DNA of 29,115 nt from an uncultured Collinsella sp. Lineage in GTDB: Bacteria > Actinomycetota > Coriobacteriia > Coriobacteriales > Coriobacteriaceae. The notes under the pieces are model-generated. The model was not told the origin of the DNA. It saw nothing but the letters and a program-made list of their open reading frames with translations, and did not search any database. Below are positions 18,551 through 24,692 of the stretch, in pieces. The stretch covers positions 1-29,115 of the forward strand of contig CALKBO010000054.1 in assembly GCA_937989875.1 (NCBI GenBank), read 5' to 3'. Both the position numbers and the translations under genes were made by a program. Each line of letters opens with the position of its first letter. The stretch's first letter is position 1.

Positions 18551-19234
18551 ATGTCCGATTCGAGCGACAGTTCTAAGCCGCGACCCAAGACCGCGGCCGT
18601 TCCACACTACACGGTGGGCGAGGAGATCATGAACTCCGTCACCCATGGTGTCGGCTGCCTGCTGGGTATCGCGGGCCTGGTGCTCCTGATCGTATTCGCT
18701 GCCCTGCGCGGCGGAGGCCCGGCCCACATGGCCGCGGCGATTGTCTATGGTGTCAGCATTATCCTCGAATACCTAGCTTCTACGCTCTACCACGCGATTC
18801 AGCCCGCGCGCGCCAAGCGCGTGTTTCGCATCATCGACCACAGCTGCATTTACCTGCTCATAGCCGGCAGCTATACGCCGTTTTGCCTCATCACGCTCGC
18901 AAACGACGGCGGCGCTGTGCTGTTCTTTGCCGTATGGGCCATCGCCATCATCGGCATTGCCCTCGAGTGCTTCCTGCGCGAGCGCCAGCCGCATTGGGTA
19001 AGCGGCGTGGTCTATCTGCTGATGGGCTGGCTCGTCGTCTTTAAGCTGCCCGAGCTCGTGTCGCTGCTCAACCCCGTGGCACTTGCCCTGCTCGCTGTCG
19101 GCGGCGTGTGCTACACCGTGGGCGTGCCGTTCTACATCGCCAAAAACGTGCGCTACCTGCACAGTGTGTTTCACCTGTGGGTGCTCGCCGGCAGTATCTT
19201 CCAGTTCATGGCGGTGATCCTCTTCGTAATCTAG
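18551..19234 (+). CDS. HlyIII/TrhA-family seven-helix membrane protein
   Basis: This 227-residue protein belongs to the HlyIII (PAQR-related) family, with seven predicted helices. Family residues are present: H32 in SVTHGVG, the SxxxH of STLYH (77-81), DH (96-97) followed by YLLIAGSYTPF, and HSVFHLWVLAGS in the last helix. These His/Asp/Ser residues are thought to form a metal site in this superfamily. The ATG at 18551 has GGAGGA ten bases upstream; a TTG at 18533 would start before that site. Despite the name, haemolysis is not established for most members; roles in membrane-energy or lipid homeostasis have been proposed. Confidence 0.92.
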   Translation: MSDSSDSSKPRPKTAAVPHYTVGEEIMNSVTHGVGCLLGIAGLVLLIVFAALRGGGPAHMAAAIVYGVSIILEYLASTLYHAIQPARAKRVFRIIDHSCIYLLIAGSYTPFCLITLANDGGAVLFFAVWAIAIIGIALECFLRERQPHWVSGVVYLLMGWLVVFKLPELVSLLNPVALALLAVGGVCYTVGVPFYIAKNVRYLHSVFHLWVLAGSIFQFMAVILFVI

Positions 19235-19344
19235 CGACCACGCCTGCGCGCCCGCGTCCTTGTTTGGGCGCCGGTGCAATTGCCGTATCCGCCGTCAACG
19301 TTTTAATCCGACGTCCCGAATCTTGGAGGTTCGAGAAACTCCCG

Positions 19345-20718
19345 ATGGACATAACCATCTCCCTTATCACCACCCTCGTTTTGACCCTCATCAACGGCTA
19401 CTTCTCTATGTCCGAGATGGCGCTCACCACGGCCAAGCGCGCCGTGCTGGAGCACGAGGCCGAGGAAGGCGACAAACGCGCCGAGCGTGCCATTAAGCTA
19501 GCTGCCGACTCCGACCAGCTGCTCGCCACCATCCAGGTTGCCATTACGCTCGTGGGCTTCGCCTCGTCCGCCGTCGCCTCGACGAGTCTGTCCGACCCGC
19601 TCGCCACGTGGCTCATGAGCTTTGGCATCGCGCCGCTCTCCGCCATCGCGCGCGGCCTGGCGCCGGTCATCATTACCGTCGCGGTCGCCTTCGTATCCAT
19701 CGTGATCGGCGAGCTCGTCCCCAAGCGCATCGGCCTGGCCAATGCCGAGGGCGTGTCCAAGCAGGTCGTGGGCCCGCTTTCCGTGTTCCAGAAGATCGCC
19801 CGCCCGCTCGTGTGGCTGACTGGCGCTTGCTCCGATGGCCTGGCCCGCATCCTGCGCATCAAGAGCGCCGACGACCGCCAGAACGTCTCGGAGGAAGAGA
19901 TCAAGTACATGGTCTCGGAGCAGGACGACCTGCTCGACGAGGAAAAGCGCATGATCCACGAGATCTTCGACCTGGGCGATACCGTTGCCCGCGAGGTCAT
20001 GGTGCCGCGCGTGGACACCACCATGTGCGAGGACGACGAGACGGTCGCCGACGTGCTGTCCACCATGCGCCAGACCGGCTTTAGCCGCATCCCCGTCTAT
20101 CACGAGGATCCCGACAACGTCGCGGGCATCGCGCACATCAAGGACCTGATTCAGCCCGCGCTCGACGGCAAGGGCGACCAGCCCATCGCCGGTTTTTTGC
20201 GCGACGCCACCTTTGTGCCCGACACCAAGGACATCCTGCCGCTGCTGTCCGAGATGCAGACCTCTCACGACCAGATCGTGGTGGTCGTGGACGAGTACGG
20301 CGGCACGGCCGGCATTATCACCATCGAGGACATCGTCGAGGAGATCGTCGGCGAGATCGAGGACGAGTTCGACCCCGACAACAAGTATCTCACGCGCCTT
20401 TCGCGCCGCGAGTGGCTCGTTGATGGGCGTTTTTCGTGCGATGACGCGATTGAGCTTGGTTGGCCGCTCGAGGAAAGCGATGATTATGAGACCATCGCCG
20501 GCTGGATTTTGGAGCTTTGCGACTCGGTGCCCGACATCGGAGAGGTGTTTGAGGTTGCAGGGTACAAGTTCAAGGTGCAGTCGATGCGTGGCCAGCGCAT
20601 CTCGCTCATTCGCGTGATCGCTCCGGCCGAAACCGATAAGAAGGATTCCGAGTCTTCGGTAGACGAGCCGACGTCGTCGGGTGCGGGTTCCGCGAATCCA
20701 CACGACGGCGACGAGTAG
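19345..20718 (+). CDS. CNNM/CorC-type protein (DUF21, CBS pair, CorC_HlyC)
   Basis: This 457-residue membrane protein has a DUF21/CNNM membrane domain (about 1-190, opening MDITISLITTLVLTLINGYFSMSE), a CBS pair (about 215-335, starting VMVPRVDT) and a CorC_HlyC C-terminal domain (about 345-435). This is the full architecture of bacterial CNNM/CorC proteins, which are linked to Mg2+ (and Co2+) export. The ATG is the only usable start; GGAGG (19325-19329) is 15 bases away, longer than ideal. The C-terminal 25 residues are Ser/Glu-rich. The next gene starts 24 bases downstream with a good binding site, so the two are probably co-transcribed. Confidence 0.92.
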   Translation: MDITISLITTLVLTLINGYFSMSEMALTTAKRAVLEHEAEEGDKRAERAIKLAADSDQLLATIQVAITLVGFASSAVASTSLSDPLATWLMSFGIAPLSAIARGLAPVIITVAVAFVSIVIGELVPKRIGLANAEGVSKQVVGPLSVFQKIARPLVWLTGACSDGLARILRIKSADDRQNVSEEEIKYMVSEQDDLLDEEKRMIHEIFDLGDTVAREVMVPRVDTTMCEDDETVADVLSTMRQTGFSRIPVYHEDPDNVAGIAHIKDLIQPALDGKGDQPIAGFLRDATFVPDTKDILPLLSEMQTSHDQIVVVVDEYGGTAGIITIEDIVEEIVGEIEDEFDPDNKYLTRLSRREWLVDGRFSCDDAIELGWPLEESDDYETIAGWILELCDSVPDIGEVFEVAGYKFKVQSMRGQRISLIRVIAPAETDKKDSESSVDEPTSSGAGSANPHDGDE

Positions 20719-20742
20719 GACAAGGAAGAGTAGGGGAGAGTT

Positions 20743-21576
20743 ATGGCAGGCCTGTTCAACATCCTTAAGGTCACCGTCAGCGAGGACAAGATCTGCGCGC
20801 ATGTGCTGGTGAACCCCGGCATGCCGCTCATGACCTCGGAGGATATCGAGGCCACGGCGCGCGTGTATTACCTGGTGCCGGCGATTGCCAAGCACCTGTG
20901 CCTGGGTGATTCCGGCCGCGAGTTCCAGGACTGCATGGGCCAGACCGAGCTCTGCCACCTGCTGGAGCACGTGACGGTTGAGCTCATGAACGAGACCGGT
21001 CTTGCCGGCAGTATCTCGTGCGGCCGCACGCGCGTAAGCGAGCACGACGAGCGCGTCTTTGAGGTTGAGCTTTCGTGCCCCGACGACGCGCTGGCCATCG
21101 GCGCGCTGTCTTCGGCCACCTTTATGATGGACTGGGCGTACCTGCACGCCGACCAGCCTGCCCCTGACGTGGAAGGCACGGTCGCGGGCCTGCGCAACCT
21201 GGTGCTGGGCATGCGCGCCGAGGCCGAGGGCAAGGATCCTCACGAGGCCGTCGCCGCTGCGAACGGCGAAGATGCTGCCGAGGCCGAGGGCGCTGACGAG
21301 GGCGATGTGCCGGTCGACGCCGAGCCCGTTGCCGATGCGACCGCCGAGCCCGTTCCTACCGAGCCCCAGGGCGTCCCCAACTTTGACGACGAGCCCCAGG
21401 TGGCGATTGATACCGAGGGCGCGGTTGCCGAGAACCACGAGGCCTCCGCTGCCGTCTTTGGCGGTGCGGCGACGGTTCCGGCAGGACCTGCGCATGAGGG
21501 CGGCCTGCCGCTCGTGGACGGCGCCGGCGAGGACCCGGGTGCCACGGTGGCCATGCCGGCTATGCCTCAGGAGTAG
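20743..21576 (+). CDS. Stand-alone protein like the cyanophycin synthetase N-domain
   Basis: This is a 277-residue protein. Residues about 1-135 resemble the N-terminal domain of cyanophycin synthetase CphA: an HLC(x)2D(x)3F element (51-61), then HLLEHVTVEL (72-81) and GRTR (94-97), in the order and spacing I recall for CphA's HFCxxDxxGGF, GHxxEHxALEL and GFGRTR. H72, E75, H76 and E80 form an HxxEHxxxE pattern as in metal-binding peptidases. CphA's ATP-grasp and Mur-ligase domains are absent. Residues ~140-277 are an acidic Ala/Glu/Pro-rich, probably disordered tail. There is no signal peptide or membrane helix. It follows the CNNM gene by 24 bases behind GGGGAGAG. The relation rests on motif recall, not an alignment; its function is unknown. 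Confidence 0.75.
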   Translation: MAGLFNILKVTVSEDKICAHVLVNPGMPLMTSEDIEATARVYYLVPAIAKHLCLGDSGREFQDCMGQTELCHLLEHVTVELMNETGLAGSISCGRTRVSEHDERVFEVELSCPDDALAIGALSSATFMMDWAYLHADQPAPDVEGTVAGLRNLVLGMRAEAEGKDPHEAVAAANGEDAAEAEGADEGDVPVDAEPVADATAEPVPTEPQGVPNFDDEPQVAIDTEGAVAENHEASAAVFGGAATVPAGPAHEGGLPLVDGAGEDPGATVAMPAMPQE

Positions 21577-21655
21577 GCCTACGCGTTTATCACCATCACG
21601 TACCTGCGCCTTTGCCGTACGCAGATGAGCAGAGCGGCAAGTGATGCGCTGCGGG

Positions 21656-21661
21656 TATAAT
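21656..21661 (+). promoter_or_regulatory. -10 box upstream of the YtxH gene
   Basis: A perfect TATAAT lies 51 bases before the YtxH ATG in the 136-base gap after the CphA-N-like gene. The -35 region is not recognisable. It suggests that the YtxH-PRC pair has its own promoter. Confidence 0.5.
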
Positions 21662-21712
21662 GGACAGCATTCAAACGGTGGGCATCGACGTGCCCGCAGG
21701 AGAGGAATGATC

Positions 21713-22102
21713 ATGGGTAAGACTTTCAGCTTTGTCTCCGGCGCACTTTTTGGTGCCGCTGCCGGCGCTATTGTCGGCGTTGCTCTGGCCCCGCGCTCGG
21801 GCGCCGAGACCCGCGCCATGGCTGCCGATATCGCCAACGACGCCTGGGACAATATGCGCGACACCTACGAGCACAGCGCCGAGGAGGCCCGTGCTGCGGT
21901 GAATGACTTTGGCCCGATGGTCGACGCCAAGACCGACGACCTGCGCGCCAAGGTCGACCTGGCCCGCGAGCGCATGGACCAGCTGCGCGAGCAGCTCAAC
22001 GACGCCATTTCGGGCGGCAACGTGACGCCTGCCGCCGACGTCGTGGTCGAGAACGCCGTCGAGGCTGATACCGAGGCTGCGGAGCCCTCGACCGAGGCAT
22101 AA
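21713..22102 (+). CDS. YtxH-domain small membrane protein
   Basis: This 129-residue protein opens with a glycine-rich membrane helix (FVSGALFGAAAGAIVGVALAP, about residues 5-25) followed by RSGAETR, the signature of YtxH-like envelope/stress proteins. The rest is an acidic, probably coiled-coil helix with an Ala/Glu/Val-rich tail. I choose ATG 21713 (MGKTF) because GGAGAGG (21699-21705) is seven bases upstream; the ATG at 21707 is too close to it. The TAA overlaps the next gene's ATG as TAATG, so the two proteins are made together. Confidence 0.85.
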   Translation: MGKTFSFVSGALFGAAAGAIVGVALAPRSGAETRAMAADIANDAWDNMRDTYEHSAEEARAAVNDFGPMVDAKTDDLRAKVDLARERMDQLREQLNDAISGGNVTPAADVVVENAVEADTEAAEPSTEA

Positions 22103-22857
22103 TGCGCGCCGGGGATTTTGTCGGCGCCAAGATCTATCGCAAGCCTACCGAGGACAAGCGCACCAAAAAGGACGGCACACCGCGCAGCCCTAAAAAGCTC
22201 GGAAAGATTCACTTTCCGGTCTTTACTCCGGGCGGTACGCGCGTGGTCGGCTTTATGGTCCGCCAATCCGATATCGCGGGCATGATCGAGCGTCCCGACC
22301 GATTCGTAGCGCTCGACGCTATTGGTGTCTACGAGGGCGCCATTGCGGTCGATGACGTCAAGGACACGTACGATGCCGCCGCTGCCAAGCGCCTCGACAT
22401 CAACCTGGACGATTGCATCATCTGGGTCGGTATGGACGTGCGCACGGAATCAGGCGACGTCGTGGGCTATTGCTCGGACGTTGAGTTCAAGCCACGCTCG
22501 GGCATCGTGCAGGCATTCTATGTGACCGCCGGTGCTGCTTCGAGTGTTTTGGTTGGTGACACGCAGGTACCGCCGACGATGCTGCGCGGCTATGCGGACG
22601 GCGCGATGATTGTTTCGGACGAGGTCAAGTCGCTCGGGTATTCGGGCGGTGCGGCTGCCAAGGCCGCCGAGGCCAGCGTCGTGGTGGGCGACAAGGTCAA
22701 AAAGGGCGCCAAGGTGCTCGACGACAAGGGATCGGTTGCCGTGGACAAGGGCAGTCGCGCACTGGGCAAGCAGCTCGGCAAGACGCGCGGCATGTTCAAG
22801 GCGTTTAAGGACGAATACCAAAAGGCGAGCGGAGGCTCGTCAAAAGCTACAAAATAG
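22102..22857 (+). CDS. PRC-barrel domain protein
   Basis: This is a 251-residue cytoplasmic protein. It contains PRC-barrel-like segments: a first around KLGKIHFPVFTPGGTRVVGFMVR (about 32-55) and a second around DCIIWVGMDVRTESGDVVGYCSDVEFKPRSG. The C-terminal ~65 residues are Lys/Gly/Ala-rich and basic, suggesting contact with nucleic acid or membrane. It shares a one-base start/stop overlap with the YtxH gene. The MgtE-like protein at 24676 also begins with PRC-like barrels. Function unknown; PRC barrels are small protein- or RNA-interaction modules. Confidence 0.8.
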   Translation: MRAGDFVGAKIYRKPTEDKRTKKDGTPRSPKKLGKIHFPVFTPGGTRVVGFMVRQSDIAGMIERPDRFVALDAIGVYEGAIAVDDVKDTYDAAAAKRLDINLDDCIIWVGMDVRTESGDVVGYCSDVEFKPRSGIVQAFYVTAGAASSVLVGDTQVPPTMLRGYADGAMIVSDEVKSLGYSGGAAAKAAEASVVVGDKVKKGAKVLDDKGSVAVDKGSRALGKQLGKTRGMFKAFKDEYQKASGGSSKATK

Positions 22858-22878
22858 CGACGTACCAAATGATGGGAG

Positions 22879-22908
22879 GCAAGCCGGAGACCTGTTGCTC
22901 CGGCTTGC
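22879..22908 (+). terminator. Hairpin between the PRC and deacetylase-like genes
   Basis: GCAAGCCGGAG (22879-22889) pairs perfectly with CTCCGGCTTGC (22898-22908) over an 8-base loop, 22 bases after the PRC-barrel stop. Only TGTGTTTA follows, so termination may be partial. The next gene starts 22 bases further on. Confidence 0.65.
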
Positions 22909-22929
22909 TGTGTTTATGGGGGAGGGCAC

Positions 22930-24336
22930 ATGCGCCAAAACGGATCCAACTTAAACGGGCGTTCGGGTGCGCGTCCGACGGCGCGCCGCGACCTGGGGCA
23001 GCTGCCCAGCGGTCAGCGCAAGCGTCACCGTAAGCCCGGCGCGATGTACCTCAACCATAGCCGCGGGTTTAGCGACCGCAGTGCGCGCATCGGCAACAGC
23101 CGTACGCCCCGTCGTTCGTCTCGCCTGCCCTACGCACTCATCGCCGTGGGCTGTGCGCTCGTGCTGTTTATCGCTGCCGTCGTGGGCTACGTCAACCGCA
23201 GCGTGGACGTGGAGCTCAACGGCCAGAAGACCGCAGTGCGCGTCGGCTCTACGCTACAAAACCTCATCGACGACCAGGAGTTGACTGACACCTACGACGC
23301 AGGCGACCTGCTAGCCGTCGATGACAGCGTGCTCAAGCGCCATGGGGGCGAAAAGCTGTCGGTGAAGGTCGACGGCAAGCGCGTGAAGCAGGGCAAATGG
23401 GATAGCCGCGAACTTGAGGGTGGCGAGAAGGTGACGGTCAAGGATGGCCGTAACACCTACGAGAAGCACGAGGTTCAGGCTACGGTTATCGAGCCCAAGC
23501 TCAAGGTCGAGGGCACGGGCGCTATCGAGTATGTGCAGACGTGGGGTGTCCAGGGCCGCTCCGAGGTGTGGGTTGGTGAGCAGTCGGGCAAGACGCAGGA
23601 CCGCGGCGAGGTTGTGCCCGCCACCGATTGCGTCGTTGCGTGCGCCAGCGTGGCGCCCAAGGGCAACAAAAAGTACGTGGCGCTGACGTTTGACGAGGGT
23701 CCGAGCGGCGCCACCAAGCAGATCTTGCAGGTGCTCAAGGAAAAGGGCGTCACCGCGACGTTCTTCCTTTCGGGCGATGCGGCCGAGGCCTCGCCTGCCA
23801 CGGCCAAGGCGATTGTCGACGCCGGGTGCGAGATCGGATCCAACAGCTACAGCGACGATTCGCTCAAGGGTCAGGACCGTGAGGCAGTACGCGAACAGAT
23901 CACGAAAGGCACCGATGCGATTAAGTCGGCGACCGGCGTGAAGACGATGCTACTGCGTGCTCCCTACGCTGCCTTTGACGAGCAAAACTGGATTGATGCG
24001 ATGGACCTGGTCTCCGCCGTGGTCTCGTGGAATATTGACTCGGGCGACTGGCTGCTCAACGGTGCCGACGAGCAAGTCTCGACGGTGCTCGATTCGGTGA
24101 CGCCGGGCAATATCGTGCTGCTCACCGATAGAGACGAATGCGCCGAGCAGACACTCGAGGCGCTGCCGCAGATTATCGACGGCCTCATTGCCGACGGCTA
24201 CAAGATCGTGACGCTCAGCGACCTGGTCAAGACGGACACGGCATTGAGCAAAAAGCTCACCTCGCTGACGAAGGTCACCATGCCCAAGGACGCCGTGTTC
24301 CCCCAACCTGCCGAGGACGAAGACACCACAGAGTAA
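22930..24336 (+). CDS. Membrane-anchored polysaccharide-deacetylase-like protein, probable pseudoenzyme
   Basis: This 468-residue protein has a basic cytoplasmic N-terminus, one membrane helix (about 66-88), an extracytoplasmic beta-rich DUF348/ubiquitin-like region (about 90-190) and a C-terminal NodB/CE4 fold (about 245-440). CE4 motifs are present but altered: TFDDGP is TFDEGP (253-258); the HxxxH metal motif is N305-SYS-D309; LLHD is LLTD (397-400). RxPY is kept (R343-P345-Y346). All three expected metal-binding histidines are missing, so peptidoglycan or polysaccharide deacetylation is doubtful. GGGGGAGG lies just upstream of ATG 22930. Two bases in common-repeat DNA aside, its codon use is like its neighbours. 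It may bind cell-wall glycan without cleaving it. Confidence 0.88.
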   Translation: MRQNGSNLNGRSGARPTARRDLGQLPSGQRKRHRKPGAMYLNHSRGFSDRSARIGNSRTPRRSSRLPYALIAVGCALVLFIAAVVGYVNRSVDVELNGQKTAVRVGSTLQNLIDDQELTDTYDAGDLLAVDDSVLKRHGGEKLSVKVDGKRVKQGKWDSRELEGGEKVTVKDGRNTYEKHEVQATVIEPKLKVEGTGAIEYVQTWGVQGRSEVWVGEQSGKTQDRGEVVPATDCVVACASVAPKGNKKYVALTFDEGPSGATKQILQVLKEKGVTATFFLSGDAAEASPATAKAIVDAGCEIGSNSYSDDSLKGQDREAVREQITKGTDAIKSATGVKTMLLRAPYAAFDEQNWIDAMDLVSAVVSWNIDSGDWLLNGADEQVSTVLDSVTPGNIVLLTDRDECAEQTLEALPQIIDGLIADGYKIVTLSDLVKTDTALSKKLTSLTKVTMPKDAVFPQPAEDEDTTE

Positions 24337-24344
24337 CCACAGAG

Positions 24345-24384
24345 TAGTCATTGGGTAGTCATTTAAGAACGTCCCCAATGACTA
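24345..24384. repeat. Short relative of the 15.8-kb repeat array
   Basis: TAGTCATTGGG (24345-24355) and CCCAATGACTA (24374-24384) are perfect 11-bp inverted ends. The 26 bases at 24359-24384 are identical to 15920-15945. It starts eight bases after the deacetylase-like stop codon and could also act as a hairpin at the mRNA end, although no T-run follows. Confidence 0.8.
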
Positions 24385-24458
24385 TGTCACGGATGCGTCA
24401 GCGTTTGGTATGCCTGCAATGTGCAGCGCATAAATTCGGCGCCACGGCGCGATGCTGA

Positions 24459-24467
24459 TGCTATAGT
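24459..24467 (+). promoter_or_regulatory. Extended -10 promoter of the MgtE-like/Nramp operon
   Basis: TGC immediately followed by TATAGT (24462-24467) gives an extended -10; no -35 match is evident, as such promoters allow. Initiation near 24474 would leave a leader of about 200 bases before the first large ORF. Confidence 0.5.
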
Positions 24468-24482
24468 TACTGCGGATAACAA

Positions 24483-24652
24483 GGGTCAAGAGAAAGGTTA
24501 CAGGTGAAATCCAAACCTCGACCATACAGTCGATGACCCCTTGCAGGTGCTTCTTGCGCATGCACGGGGTGTGAGCGCCGAGCGGTGTGCCGCCCGCGCA
24601 TGCGTATACATATCCAGAAGCCCCCGGACGCCGCGCGCGCGGCCGCGTCCGG
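24483..24652 (+). promoter_or_regulatory. Structured leader RNA, candidate metal-sensing riboswitch
   Basis: The leader can fold into a three-way junction: GGGTC (24483-24487) with GACCC (24535-24539), AGGTT (24495-24499) with AACCT (24514-24518), and TCGAC/GTCGA (24518-24522, 24529-24533) around CATACA. A second stem follows: a 9-bp helix using GCATGC at 24558-24563 and 24598-24603, enclosing the tight hairpin GCGG-TGTG-CCGC (24582-24593). A third, CCGGACGC/GCGTCCGG (24624-24652), abuts the Shine-Dalgarno GGAGGA. Length and position suit a magnesium riboswitch, but I cannot match it to the M-box consensus or another family with confidence. The arms were paired by eye. Confidence 0.5.
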
Positions 24653-24692
24653 AGGAATTATGATGGGGAGCACCATTGAATTATCTGAGTGA
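24600..24692 (+). CDS. Possible 30-codon leader peptide ahead of the MgtE-like gene
   Basis: An ATG at 24600 opens a 30-residue frame (MRIHIQKPPDAARAA, then SGGIMMGSTIELSE) ending at TGA 24690-24692, inside the start of the MgtE-like gene. Two further in-frame ATGs (24660, 24663) follow the strong GGAGGA site, which could make a 10- or 9-residue peptide instead. The stop is one base before an ATG (24694) in the MgtE-like frame, a typical re-initiation geometry. The Pro-Pro pair recalls proline-containing leader peptides of Mg2+ transporter genes such as MgtL. Coding status is unproven. Confidence 0.35.
   Translation: MRIHIQKPPDAARAAASGGIMMGSTIELSE

Noticed and set aside
19498..21864. A 788-codon minus-strand frame spanning the CNNM and CphA-N-like genes
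   Set aside because: It covers three plus-strand genes with good motifs and binding sites; the translation is His/Arg-rich, as expected for antisense frames in GC-rich DNA.
24483..24652. Calling the MgtE-like leader an M-box or FMN riboswitch
   Set aside because: Only fragments resemble either consensus (GGTGAAATCC for FMN; position and length for M-box). The conserved M-box loops are not found, so I keep it as an unclassified structured leader.
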